64,000 nucleotides of DNA, taken from Mucilaginibacter_A sp050955045 (GTDB lineage: Bacteria > Bacteroidota > Bacteroidia > Sphingobacteriales > Sphingobacteriaceae). Of the stretch, positions 53,497 to 62,685 are shown one piece after another. Made by a program: the position numbers and the translations under genes. Position 1 is the first letter of the stretch. Each line of letters opens with the position of its first letter. A model generated the notes under the pieces. It was not told the DNA's origin. It was given only the letters and a program-made list of their open reading frames with translations, and ran no database searches. Where the stretch lies: assembly GCA_050955045.1 (NCBI GenBank), contig JBPBQV010000002.1, positions 62,001-126,000 on the forward strand, written 5' to 3'.

Positions 53497-56025
53497 TTAT
53501 TGCGGTCGGCCGCCGCTGCTTCCAGATGGAACACCACCAGAACCACCGTTATCTCCCTGAATAACATCATCATTGTTAACGCCTTTTTTCTTGGTTTGCT
53601 GTCCGTAAGTAATTTTGCCAAAATTATACTGAAACGAAATACCGAAAGAGCGTATTGGATAAGAAATGGTTTGCGTTTGCTTAAGATTTGCAGTATTGAT
53701 ATTGGTATTTAAGTGTAGATACTTCTGGAAAGGCGACAAGGCGTTCAAACCTAAAGTAAATTTTTTCGCAATAATATCTTTTTTCACTCCAAAACCATAA
53801 ATATTAAAGGCTGGGCCGGTACCTTGTATGTTTCGACGTTTTGAATTGAAAACGCCAAATAATTCAGCGGCAAAACCATCTTTTAAAGCCAAAGATGCTC
53901 CTGTAAAAATATTGTATTGCAAATAAGCACTGTTACTGCTTTGCTGTACCAATAAGGCGGAGTTAGCAGAAGCATTGTAGGTGTAGAAATTAGCACTTCC
54001 TCTGATGGTTAATGGTTTGATTGGGTTGATTGATCCTGATGCACTTACACCGATAGAATTGTTTTTACCAATGTTTAAAAAATTTGTTCTGGTAGCGTTA
54101 CGATCCAAATCAGAATCGAATATTGAAGTGGCAATTCCTTCAATTAAATTATTGGTGTGTTTATAATAAGTTGATAAAATAACGACAGAACTTTTAATGA
54201 AAAGCGTATAACCTAACTCTGCCGTTTGTGTAATTTCCGGTGATAAAGTTGGGCTGCCCTGCGTTTGGTTATCCGCATTAGCTTTGTTAATAAACGGATT
54301 GATCTGCGTTAAACTTGGCCGCTGGATACGCTTGGTATAATTCAGCTTTACACTACTGCCGCCTTTTAACTGTTTAGACAAGGCAAAACTCGGTACAAAA
54401 CTGGTGTATGAGTTTGAAAAAGGCGATAAGCTTGGCTGCGTACGGTTGCTTGGCGTACCATCAATCTGCGTGTTTTCTACGCGTGCGCCAACTTGTAAGC
54501 TGTAACTTTTAGGCAATTGAAAAGTAAACACCGAATAACCTGCATAAACATTCTGGTTGTAATCATATTTGTTTGATGCTGTATCATTCAGCAAATATGG
54601 GCCGGTATTATTTGCCTGACGGAAAATATCAAAATCACTGTTAATCCGTCTAAAAATAGATTTACCACCGGCTTCAAACTTAATTTTCGCATTGATGGGC
54701 AAAGCATAGTCTATTTGTGCTGTGTATTCATTGTTTGTACCATCATTGGTGCCATTCTGGTTTGGCGTATACCTGATAAAAGCAGCAGGCACATTAAAAT
54801 ATTCTGTTGCGTAATTATTGGTAGCACCAGTATGGCTCCACTGGCCGGCCAAGGTTAGTTCTTCTCCCTTTTTTTTAAATTTATGGGTATAATCTGCACT
54901 CCAATCAAAACCGCCCAAACTTGTTTTATTATAGTTAGTGCTGCTGTAGCCATCGCTAATGCCAAATAAACTATTGGTACTAAAACCACTGCCATTATTT
55001 TTCATGGCTAAACTATTAAGCGTAACGCTAGTAGTGATGGAGTTAAAATCATTAAAATCATAACTTCCGTTGATGGAACCTCTTATTCCCTGACGAGTAG
55101 TTTTAGAACTTGCCGTTTGTGTACGCGTTATATTTCCGGATACACTGCTAAAATCTACCAGTGATGTTTGCGGCCAGGCACCGTTACCACCAATGTTAGC
55201 TCCCAAACTCAATCGGTTGTGTTTATAGTTTAAGTTAACATTCCCATTATTCTGACGTGTGCCCACACCGCCACTAACCGAACCGCTTAAGCCAGAAGCT
55301 TTACTGCTTTTAGTGATGATATTGATGATTCCACCAGAACCTTCTGCATCATATTTAGCTGATGGCGAAGTAATTACTTCCACACTTTTAATTTGATCAG
55401 CCGGAATAGTGCGCAATACATCAGCCAAACTGGTTGCAACCGCACCGGAAGGTTTTCCGTTGATTAAAACCCGAACATTCTGATCGCCGCGCAAAGAAAC
55501 ATTGCCATCCATATCCACCGATAAAAGCGGTACTTTACGCAAAACGTCTGTCGCGTTGCCGCCGCTCGTCGTAATATCTTTTTCGGCATTGTAAACCAGT
55601 TTATCAATCCGGTTTTCTACAAGTGATGCTGTACCTACAACATCAACGCCCTTTAACATACGGCCAGTTGGCGATAAACGGATACTACCCAAATTTACAT
55701 CCGGTTTTCCGGGCGTTGTAGTTACCGGATCAATAGTTTTAGTAGGATAACCAATAAAACTGATCGTTACTTTATACTTGCCGGCACTGATGTTATTAAT
55801 CCGAAAAACGCCTTTTCCGTCCGTTACTACACCATTTAAAGGTGCTTTTCCACCACTGCGGAACAAAGTAATTGTTGCGTAATCAACTGGTTTTTTAGTA
55901 ACCGAATCTACAACCGTTCCAGAGATACGACCGGTAACAGATGAACTTCCGCCACCACCCGGAAACTGTGCACGGGCAGTTATGGCAAAAATTGACAAAT
56001 AAAAAAGTATAAGTAAACGTTTCAT
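53497..56025 (-). CDS. TonB-dependent receptor-like outer membrane beta-barrel protein
   Basis: An 842-residue protein with a signal peptide (1-19), a Gly-rich spacer, a carboxypeptidase-regulatory-like domain (about 30-120, RISGTVVDSVTKKPVDYATI), a plug-like domain (VSLRGDQNVRVLINGKPSG; KSVEVITSPSAKYDAEGSGG) and a barrel of the OMP_b-brl_3 type. The C-terminal stretch after the last strand is Gly/Ser-rich and disordered rather than ending in Phe. It is a single gene without a SusD partner. The cargo is unknown. Confidence 0.9.
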   Translation of the reverse strand: MKRLLILFYLSIFAITARAQFPGGGGSSSVTGRISGTVVDSVTKKPVDYATITLFRSGGKAPLNGVVTDGKGVFRINNISAGKYKVTISFIGYPTKTIDPVTTTPGKPDVNLGSIRLSPTGRMLKGVDVVGTASLVENRIDKLVYNAEKDITTSGGNATDVLRKVPLLSVDMDGNVSLRGDQNVRVLINGKPSGAVATSLADVLRTIPADQIKSVEVITSPSAKYDAEGSGGIINIITKSSKASGLSGSVSGGVGTRQNNGNVNLNYKHNRLSLGANIGGNGAWPQTSLVDFSSVSGNITRTQTASSKTTRQGIRGSINGSYDFNDFNSITTSVTLNSLAMKNNGSGFSTNSLFGISDGYSSTNYNKTSLGGFDWSADYTHKFKKKGEELTLAGQWSHTGATNNYATEYFNVPAAFIRYTPNQNGTNDGTNNEYTAQIDYALPINAKIKFEAGGKSIFRRINSDFDIFRQANNTGPYLLNDTASNKYDYNQNVYAGYSVFTFQLPKSYSLQVGARVENTQIDGTPSNRTQPSLSPFSNSYTSFVPSFALSKQLKGGSSVKLNYTKRIQRPSLTQINPFINKANADNQTQGSPTLSPEITQTAELGYTLFIKSSVVILSTYYKHTNNLIEGIATSIFDSDLDRNATRTNFLNIGKNNSIGVSASGSINPIKPLTIRGSANFYTYNASANSALLVQQSSNSAYLQYNIFTGASLALKDGFAAELFGVFNSKRRNIQGTGPAFNIYGFGVKKDIIAKKFTLGLNALSPFQKYLHLNTNINTANLKQTQTISYPIRSFGISFQYNFGKITYGQQTKKKGVNNDDVIQGDNGGSGGVPSGSSGGRPQ

Positions 56026-56093
56026 TTCAATAGTTTTGGTATTAGGAGGAACGAAATTGATAATTGTTACGGCGAAAAACTTTTTTTGTATGA

Positions 56094-56105
56094 TAAAAGA
56101 AGCAT
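56094..56105 (+). repeat. Dispersed motif copy (GAAG type)
   Basis: A perfect TAAAAGAAGCAT, preceded by TTTTTTTGTATGA, the same loop sequence as at 35346. Confidence 0.75.
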
Positions 56106-56177
56106 TGTAACCCGTTTTTTACAGTTGAGCTAAAGCGAAGTGTTTAATGAGCGAAGTGCGAGGAAATTTTATAATTT

Positions 56178-56238
56178 AAAAAAGACCAGAAATTAAACCT
56201 ATCATTAAGTTTAAATTTCCAAATCCGATCTTTTTTCC
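56178..56238 (-). terminator. Long hairpin terminator of leuS
   Basis: AAAAAAGACC (56178-56187) pairs with GATCTTTTTT (56227-56236), including wobble pairs, and inner AAATTAAAC/GTTTAAATTT stretches also pair imperfectly. It lies 20 bases past the leuS stop. Confidence 0.55.
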
Positions 56239-56256
56239 CCGCTCTCCGCTCCTTTT

Positions 56257-59232
56257 CTAAACCACCATATTTACAATCCGGCCTTTTACCACAATCACTT
56301 TTTTAGGGGTTTGTCCGGCCAGATATTTCTGCACATTTTCATCTGCTAAAACAAGCATTTCTACTTCTTTTGGTTCTAAACTTAATGGAATGCTCAGGTT
56401 GGTTTTTGTTTTTCCGTTGATGGAAATTGGATAAGAAAACGCATCTTCCACCAAAAATTCCGGATTGAATTTTGGAAAAGCAGCGTAAGATAAAGTTCCG
56501 GCTTCATTGCCCAAAAGCTTCCACAATTCTTCACAAATGTGCGGCGCGTAAGGCGATAAAATAATTACCATATCCTGCAGGATGCTTCTTTTAGCACACT
56601 TTAATTCCATTAATTCATTCACCGCAATCATAAAACTGGAAACGGAAGTATTGAACGAGAAACGTTCTACATCATCTTCCACCTTTTTAATGATTTTATG
56701 GAGAGATTTGAGTTCGGCTTTGCTCGGTGCTTCGTTTATCACCCTAAAATTGAAGTTATCGTCATGAAACAGTTTCCAGAATTTCCGCAGGAATTTGAAA
56801 ACGCCTTCAATGCCGTTGGTGTTCCAGGGTTTGGATTGTTCCAGCGGACCTAAAAACATTTCATACATCCGCAAAGTATCCGCACCGTAACGTTCAATCA
56901 TTTCATCCGGATTGACAACGTTAAACTTGGATTTGGACATTTTTTCTACTTCATGGCCGCAAATAAATTTTCCGTTTTGTTTATCTTTATAAGTAGAAAT
57001 CAAGCCATCTTCAAACAAAAATGCTGCTTTTTCATAATGCGATCTAGAAGATCGAAACATATCAATATCTAATAAATCATTAGACACAATATTTACATCG
57101 ACGTGTATAGCATTTATTCTAATGTTTCTTACTTCAAGTCCCTTTTTATTATAATAGGAGTAAATCGTTTCAGATATGTTTACATCTCCTAATTTAAATT
57201 TTTCATATATTCCTTTTGATACAAATAAATTTTGCGTAAAAATCTTTATATTAAAAGTAGCATCTTGAATGAAATCAAATTCGCCTTCCACTCTGTAAAC
57301 AAAGCTTGATCTTCCCTGAATCATGCCCTGGTTAATCAACTTTTTAAAAGGCTCCTCAGCTTCAACCAAACCTAAATCCTTTAAAAACTTGTTCCAGAAA
57401 CGGCTGTACAGCAAATGGCCGGTTGCATGTTCGCTGCCGCCAATGTACAAATCCACATCTTTCCAATAATCTATCGCTTCTTTGGGGGCGAAAATATTCT
57501 CCGCCCGCTCCTCTTTGGTGGCCATGTAACGGTACCAGTACCAGCTGCTGCCTGCCCAGCCTGGCATGGTGCTTAATTCGTACTCAAATTCGTTTTGGTA
57601 TTTCCAGTTTTCGGCTCGCGCTAAAGGCGGCTCGCCGCTTTCGGTTGGTAAATATTTATCTACTTCCGGCAAAACCAAAGGCAATTCACTTTCATCAATT
57701 AACTGCGGCAACCCATCTTTAAAATAAACCGGAACAGGTTCGCCCCAATAACGCTGCCTGCCGAAAATAGCATCACGCTGGCGGTAATTGATTTTTGCTT
57801 TTCCGGCACCGAGTTCTTCCAATTTGGCAATTACCGCAGCGGTTGCGTATTGATAAGTCATTCCGTTGATAAAACCGGAATTGATGTACTGCCCTTCTTT
57901 GGTAGCATCTGCTTCTTTTACCACATCTTTTTGTGTATCGAGGATGGCAACAATCGGCAAATTAAAATGCGTAGCAAAACGATGATCGCGCGCATCGCCG
58001 GAAGGAACACCCATTACGGCACCGGTTCCGTATCCGGCCAAAACATAATCTGCAATCCAAACCGGAATTTTGTTTCCATCTAAAGGATTAAGCACATAAC
58101 TGCCCGTAAAAGCGCCCGAAACAGTTTTGGTATCAGCCATCCGGTCCAGCTCCGATTTCTTTTTGGCCTGATCGATGTAGGCGTCAATATCTGCCTGCTG
58201 ATCTGGTGTGGTTAAATGTTTTACCAGTTCGTGTTCCGGTGCCAGAACCACGAAAGTTACACCGAAAGTAGTATCAACACGTGTGGTAAAAACCGCAATT
58301 GTTGCCGGTTCCAGCGGACTATCCTGCGATAATTCAAAATTGCCAACAACAGGTTCAACGTCAAATTCTACCATCGCGCCAACACTTTTACCAATCCAGT
58401 TGCGCTGCATTTCTTTCAGTGGTTCCGGCCAGTCGATCGTATCCAAACCTTGCAGCAAACGCTCGGCGTAAGCGGTAATACGCATACTCCACTGCATCAT
58501 TTTTTTCTGCTCTACGGGATAACCGCCGCGTTCCGAAAAACCGTCTTTCACTTCATCATTTGCCAAAACAGTTCCCAATGCTGCGCACCAGTTTACGGTA
58601 CTTTCGCGGAGATACGTTAAGCGATATTTTAGCAGTTCTTCCTGTTTTTCGATATCGGAAAAGGCAGCCCATTCTTCCGCAGAAAAACTTAAAATATCTT
58701 CATCAGATGCTGCTTTTACCGCATGATTTCCTTCAACCTCAAACTTTTGAATTAAGGTAGAAATGGATTCTGCTTTATCAGTTTCCAGGTTATACCAGGA
58801 ATTGAAAAGCTGCATAAAAATCCACTGCGTCCATTTATAATAATCGGGCGAACTGGTGCGCACTTCGCGGCTCCAATCAAAAGAAAAACCAATCTGGTCT
58901 AACTGCCGACGGTAAGTTGCAATATTTTGTTCTGTAGTGATGGCCGGATGTTGTCCGGTTTGTATCGCGTATTGTTCTGCCGGCAATCCAAAAGAATCGT
59001 AACCCATCGGGTGCAGCACGTTAAAACCTTTTAAACGTTTGTAGCGCGCAAAAATATCCGAAGCAATGTAACCCAGCGGATGGCCAACGTGCAAACCGGC
59101 TCCCGAAGGATACGGAAACATGTCCATCACATAATATTTAGGTTTTGTGGAATGGTTTTCGGCTTTAAAAGTCTGGTTTTCGGCCCAGAATTGTTGCCAT
59201 TCACTTTCTATTTTTTTAAACTGATAATCCAT
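56257..59232 (-). CDS. leuS: Leucyl-tRNA synthetase
   Basis: LeuRS charges tRNA-Leu. The 991-residue protein has HIGH-type HVGH (SGAGLHVGHPLGY, near residue 47), the CP1 editing domain (TTRVDTTFGVTFVVLAPEHE), the tRNA-facing GSEHATGHLLY and the KMSKS loop EKMSKSKFNVVNPD. About 110 residues separate GMIQGRSSFVYR from EKMSKS, longer than in most bacterial LeuRS. That insert (about 56950-57290) is markedly more AT-rich, with many Ile, Asn, Lys and Tyr. Three motif copies lie in the coding sequence. Confidence 0.97.
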   Translation of the reverse strand: MDYQFKKIESEWQQFWAENQTFKAENHSTKPKYYVMDMFPYPSGAGLHVGHPLGYIASDIFARYKRLKGFNVLHPMGYDSFGLPAEQYAIQTGQHPAITTEQNIATYRRQLDQIGFSFDWSREVRTSSPDYYKWTQWIFMQLFNSWYNLETDKAESISTLIQKFEVEGNHAVKAASDEDILSFSAEEWAAFSDIEKQEELLKYRLTYLRESTVNWCAALGTVLANDEVKDGFSERGGYPVEQKKMMQWSMRITAYAERLLQGLDTIDWPEPLKEMQRNWIGKSVGAMVEFDVEPVVGNFELSQDSPLEPATIAVFTTRVDTTFGVTFVVLAPEHELVKHLTTPDQQADIDAYIDQAKKKSELDRMADTKTVSGAFTGSYVLNPLDGNKIPVWIADYVLAGYGTGAVMGVPSGDARDHRFATHFNLPIVAILDTQKDVVKEADATKEGQYINSGFINGMTYQYATAAVIAKLEELGAGKAKINYRQRDAIFGRQRYWGEPVPVYFKDGLPQLIDESELPLVLPEVDKYLPTESGEPPLARAENWKYQNEFEYELSTMPGWAGSSWYWYRYMATKEERAENIFAPKEAIDYWKDVDLYIGGSEHATGHLLYSRFWNKFLKDLGLVEAEEPFKKLINQGMIQGRSSFVYRVEGEFDFIQDATFNIKIFTQNLFVSKGIYEKFKLGDVNISETIYSYYNKKGLEVRNIRINAIHVDVNIVSNDLLDIDMFRSSRSHYEKAAFLFEDGLISTYKDKQNGKFICGHEVEKMSKSKFNVVNPDEMIERYGADTLRMYEMFLGPLEQSKPWNTNGIEGVFKFLRKFWKLFHDDNFNFRVINEAPSKAELKSLHKIIKKVEDDVERFSFNTSVSSFMIAVNELMELKCAKRSILQDMVIILSPYAPHICEELWKLLGNEAGTLSYAAFPKFNPEFLVEDAFSYPISINGKTKTNLSIPLSLEPKEVEMLVLADENVQKYLAGQTPKKVIVVKGRIVNMVV

Positions 59233-59308
59233 TTTTGGTTCTGCGGAGAATTGAACCGCGAAATTAAAAAAATCGATTGGTTAAAAATCAGATAATCAGA
59301 AGTATCAA

Positions 59309-59331
59309 TTTTAGGTTGCTAAAAGAAGTAT
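59309..59331 (+). repeat. Dispersed motif copy (GAAG type, full length with left arm)
   Basis: TTTTAGGTTGC then TAAAAGAAGTAT, between the DUF421 gene and leuS. Confidence 0.78.
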
Positions 59332-59351
59332 GCAAGCTCTTGAAAAGTAGC

Positions 59352-60035
59352 TTATGTAATTCTGGTTGTTTCAATCGCCGCAACCCATTCCTCTTTTTTG
59401 CAGCGATCACAAGTGTGTTTATCAGCATCAATCTGTTCAACGTTACCGCAATAAGTACAGGCGTATTCTCCCGGAGCAGGTATATGCTTGCTTCTTTTAC
59501 CGTATACTTTTGGCAGTACGGGCAAACCAGGTTTAACTTCTTCATCTGTATAATAAAAAAAACTCACGCTGCCGGTCGTTTCCAGAATAGCTGTTTTTAC
59601 CTGCCCTAAATGCTCAATATTTTGCTGGCGCATTTCGGAGAAAAATTCATCTTTTGCAAAAGTGTGATCGCTTTGGTTTAGTACAGCAAACATGCCATCT
59701 TCAATTACATACATGGGGTCACCTTCCAGTATAATTTCAAAACGTTCGCTTTTGGTAGCAATCCAAGTGAGCAGGCGATAAAAAGCCAAAATAATTACAA
59801 ATACAATAACAGCTGGCAAAATAGCATTATCGCCATTAAACATTGGGTCGCCAGCAGCAGAACCTAGGCCAATAATGATCGCAACTTCAAAAATAGAAAG
59901 CTGCCGAACGCCTTTTTTGCCCGACATCCGTAGAAAAACCAAAATCATGGTAAACATGATAAAAGTTCTTAGTGCAATTTCTCCGGCGAGGCTCCAGTTT
60001 AAATCGTTTACAAAAATTTTATGCCAATCAAACAT
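59352..60035 (-). CDS. YetF/DUF421 membrane protein with a C-terminal zinc ribbon
   Basis: ATG 60035 (MFDWHKIF) is preferred to an in-frame TTG two codons upstream. The 227-residue protein has three N-terminal membrane helices (about 20-100), the conserved RMSGKKGVRQLSIFEVAIII, then a cytoplasmic domain. The last 50 residues carry four cysteines, CTYCG and CDRCK, which look like a rubredoxin-like zinc ribbon. The family's role is unknown. Confidence 0.85.
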   Translation of the reverse strand: MFDWHKIFVNDLNWSLAGEIALRTFIMFTMILVFLRMSGKKGVRQLSIFEVAIIIGLGSAAGDPMFNGDNAILPAVIVFVIILAFYRLLTWIATKSERFEIILEGDPMYVIEDGMFAVLNQSDHTFAKDEFFSEMRQQNIEHLGQVKTAILETTGSVSFFYYTDEEVKPGLPVLPKVYGKRSKHIPAPGEYACTYCGNVEQIDADKHTCDRCKKEEWVAAIETTRIT

Positions 60036-60042
60036 GATCAAT

Positions 60043-60066
60043 AGGAGTTTAGACTTGTAAACTCCT
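60043..60066. repeat. Nine-base hairpin just upstream of the DUF421 gene
   Basis: AGGAGTTTA (60043-60051) and TAAACTCCT (60058-60066) enclose six bases. On the minus strand it ends 7 bases before the ATG, and its arms contain AGGAG. It may be the terminator of no visible plus-strand gene, or a leader hairpin. Confidence 0.55.
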
Positions 60067-60099
60067 TTATTGCTTTTTTGTTAGGCCATAGCAAACAGA

Positions 60100-60121
60100 T
60101 TTTACCTTATAAAAGAAGCAT
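60100..60121 (+). repeat. Dispersed motif copy (GAAG type, stem-loop form)
   Basis: TTTTACCTTA then TAAAAGAAGCATC. It is enclosed by the inverted arms GCAAACAG (60091-60098) and CTGTTTGC (60129-60136). Confidence 0.78.
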
Positions 60122-60142
60122 CGCATACCTGTTTGCAGCTTC

Positions 60143-60694
60143 CTACGGTTTTGGTTTGATGATAGACGACCTATTTTTATAAGGCAAAAAATAATAGGAA
60201 GCGGATACGCCGAAAAACGTAGCCGAAGAAGCCGTATATCTTCCGCTGTAATAAAACTGACCGAAGTTTACGTTGAGGTGCAAACGATCTGTAGCAGTGT
60301 ACTCAATACCAGAAGTTAGCTCAGTTAAAAAATTATTAGGTGCCTGAAAAACGTACCCTATGCCCACCGTGAGCGTATTGGTAAACCTGCCCTGCTGGAA
60401 AATATTGAGGTTGGGCCGTACCTCAAAATAAAACGATGTATCCCTTCCATTAATGTGCTCCAAAGTAGTTTTCCCTACATCAAGCCCCAAACTAAAAACA
60501 TTCCACTGTTTACCAACTTCTACAGATAAATTAGATTTTCCACCCAATGTTCCAGCAGTATTGGTAAGCGAATAATAAAGCTGTATGTACGTTAGCGGTT
60601 TTACTTTAGCAGTGTCTGATTGTGCATTTGCTTTCGTAGTAAATGCAAAACATAGAAATACAATCAGCAAAAGATGAGATAGTTGTTTATTCAT
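60143..60694 (-). CDS. Small outer membrane beta-barrel protein, unknown function
   Basis: A 183-residue protein with a signal peptide (about 1-24, ending ANA) and about eight amphipathic strands (TYIQLYYSLTNTAGTLGG; NTLTVGIGYVFQ; ATFFGVSASYYFLP). The final strand is followed by a short basic tail. No family recognised. TACATTTG on the minus strand at 60765-60758 matches the -7 consensus. Confidence 0.7.
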   Translation of the reverse strand: MNKQLSHLLLIVFLCFAFTTKANAQSDTAKVKPLTYIQLYYSLTNTAGTLGGKSNLSVEVGKQWNVFSLGLDVGKTTLEHINGRDTSFYFEVRPNLNIFQQGRFTNTLTVGIGYVFQAPNNFLTELTSGIEYTATDRLHLNVNFGQFYYSGRYTASSATFFGVSASYYFLPYKNRSSIIKPKP

Positions 60695-60757
60695 TTAAAA
60701 GGCGTTTAATTTTATTATTCATCGCATACCAGATTTATAATTCTTTCTGCTGATGAG

Positions 60758-60765
60758 CAAATGTA
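60758..60765 (-). promoter_or_regulatory. Possible -7 promoter element of the 183-residue outer membrane protein gene
   Basis: TACATTTG on the minus strand matches TAnnTTTG exactly. No TTTG lies at the -33 distance. Confidence 0.4.
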
Positions 60766-60813
60766 ATTCAAGCTAATTAAAAAAAAGTTTTTACCGATAC
60801 TGGTTTTACTTTT

Positions 60814-62655
60814 CTACTGATAACCCATCGCCTGCAATTGAAATAATTCGGCATATTTTCCTTGCAGGCCAAGTAGTTCCTGATGCGAACCAATTTCTAA
60901 AACAGTTCCTTTTTCCAGAACCAAAATCCGGTCGGCCAAACGTGCCGTAGAAAACCGGTGTGAAATCAACACAGCAGATTTTCCTTTGGTGAGTTCTGCA
61001 AAACGCTGAAAAACTTCATATTCTGCTCTTGCATCCAGGGCTGATGTTGGTTCATCTAAAATCAGCACTTGTGCATCTTTCATGTAAGCGCGTGCCAAAG
61101 CAACTTTTTGCCATTCGCCGCCGGATAATTCTACGCCATCGTTAAATCTTCTTCCTAACCATTGGTCGTAATGATTAGGAAGTTTTGCTGCCAAAGCATC
61201 GGCCAAACTTTCGTGTGCTGCTTTTTTTATCAAGGAAGAATTGTTGATTTCAGCAATATTTCCCACAGCAATATTTTGCGATAAAGTCATTTGGTAACGC
61301 AAATAATCCTGAAAAATAACGCCGATATTAAAACGTAAATCTTCCAGGTCGTATTCTTTCAAATCAATTCCGTCTAACAAAATTCGTCCTTCTGTTGGGT
61401 CGTACAAACGCGCCAGTAATTTTACCAGCGTGGTTTTTCCGGCGCCATTCTCTCCTACCAATGCCAGTTTTTCTCCAGGATTTAGGGTGAAGTTTAAATT
61501 CCGGTTCGCCCAATTTTCAGAATTATGATACTGAAATCCAACATTTTCAAACACAAAACCTTGTTTAATCGGATTTGGAAAAAGCAGCGGATGTTGTGCA
61601 ATGGCAATTTTGGGTTTGATTTCGAAGAACTCTAAAAAATCTGTCAGGTAAATGGCTCCTTGTGAAACCGCAGCGAAACGGGTTAAAATTCCTTCCATCA
61701 GCGAGCGTAACTGCCGAAAAGAACCTGCCAGAAATGTCAAATCGCCAACAGTTAAATTTCCGTTTACAGTACGAATAATAATAAAAACGTAAGCCGAATA
61801 ATAACCAACACTGCCTAAAACAGAAAAGAAAGTTCCCCAGCCGGAACGTTTAATAGACAGCTTGCTATTATCAGTGTAAAATTTATCCGACAAGGTTTTA
61901 AACCTGTTGATGACGAAATCTGCCAGGTTAAACATTTTGATTTCCTTGGCCGTTTCATCGCTCGCGCCGAGATAACGTAAATAATCAAGTTCGCGACGTT
62001 CAGGCGTTTGGCTTCGGGTTAAAGTATAATTTTGATTGTTGAAGTAAGATTCTCCCCAAAAAGCAGGAATAATGGCAACCAGCAAAAGCACAATCAGCCA
62101 GGGATTGAACGCAATTAAACCGGTGATGAGAAAACCCATCGAAATAATATCCTGCACTTGGCTCATCACCTGCGAAAGCAAAACCGTGCGGCCAACGGTT
62201 TGCTGCCTGGCGCGTTCCAGTTTATCGTAAAAAACAGAATCTTCAAACTGATCCAGATCCAGCGTTGCTGCGTGGCGCATAATCCTGACGGAAGTGTGGT
62301 TGGAAAAAAGATCACCCAAAAGGCTGTCTAACAGATTTATTAACCGGTTTAAACCATCTGTCAAAATCGCCAGACCAAATTCTACGGCAACTAATTTCCA
62401 AAGATGATTATGATCCGGATGACTAGCTGCATTATAATTGAGCAGCACTACTTCATCCACAATCAGTTTTCCGATGTACAACAAAGCCACCGGCATGGCA
62501 GAACGAACCAGCCGTAAAACAAAACTAAATGTGGTTTTCCAGGGAGAACTTTGCCAAACTAATTTGAAGAAAGCTGGTAAATTGCCTAAAGCGGCAAAAC
62601 GTTTTTTAAAGGTTAAATCCTGGGTTTTTATTTTGTTCCTGGTTTCTTTCGCCAT
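60814..62655 (-). CDS. ABC transporter, fused permease and ATPase (exporter type)
   Basis: The 613-residue half-transporter has a membrane domain with about five to six helices (about 30-330) and an ATPase domain with Walker A GENGAGKTTLV, signature LSGGEWQKVALARA, Walker B VLILDEPTSALDA and switch His in ISHRFST. It should work as a dimer to export a lipid, peptide or drug. The substrate is unknown. It follows the small acidic gene at 62686 by 30 bases, with a motif copy in the gap. Confidence 0.93.
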   Translation of the reverse strand: MAKETRNKIKTQDLTFKKRFAALGNLPAFFKLVWQSSPWKTTFSFVLRLVRSAMPVALLYIGKLIVDEVVLLNYNAASHPDHNHLWKLVAVEFGLAILTDGLNRLINLLDSLLGDLFSNHTSVRIMRHAATLDLDQFEDSVFYDKLERARQQTVGRTVLLSQVMSQVQDIISMGFLITGLIAFNPWLIVLLLVAIIPAFWGESYFNNQNYTLTRSQTPERRELDYLRYLGASDETAKEIKMFNLADFVINRFKTLSDKFYTDNSKLSIKRSGWGTFFSVLGSVGYYSAYVFIIIRTVNGNLTVGDLTFLAGSFRQLRSLMEGILTRFAAVSQGAIYLTDFLEFFEIKPKIAIAQHPLLFPNPIKQGFVFENVGFQYHNSENWANRNLNFTLNPGEKLALVGENGAGKTTLVKLLARLYDPTEGRILLDGIDLKEYDLEDLRFNIGVIFQDYLRYQMTLSQNIAVGNIAEINNSSLIKKAAHESLADALAAKLPNHYDQWLGRRFNDGVELSGGEWQKVALARAYMKDAQVLILDEPTSALDARAEYEVFQRFAELTKGKSAVLISHRFSTARLADRILVLEKGTVLEIGSHQELLGLQGKYAELFQLQAMGYQ

Positions 62656-62660
62656 TAAAA

Positions 62661-62682
62661 TTTAGGTGATAAAAGAAGCATC
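62661..62682 (+). repeat. Dispersed motif copy (GAAG type, full length with left arm)
   Basis: TTTAGGTGA then TAAAAGAAGCATC, filling the 30-base gap between the ABC transporter gene and its upstream neighbour, on the opposite strand. Confidence 0.8.
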
Positions 62683-62685
62683 AGC

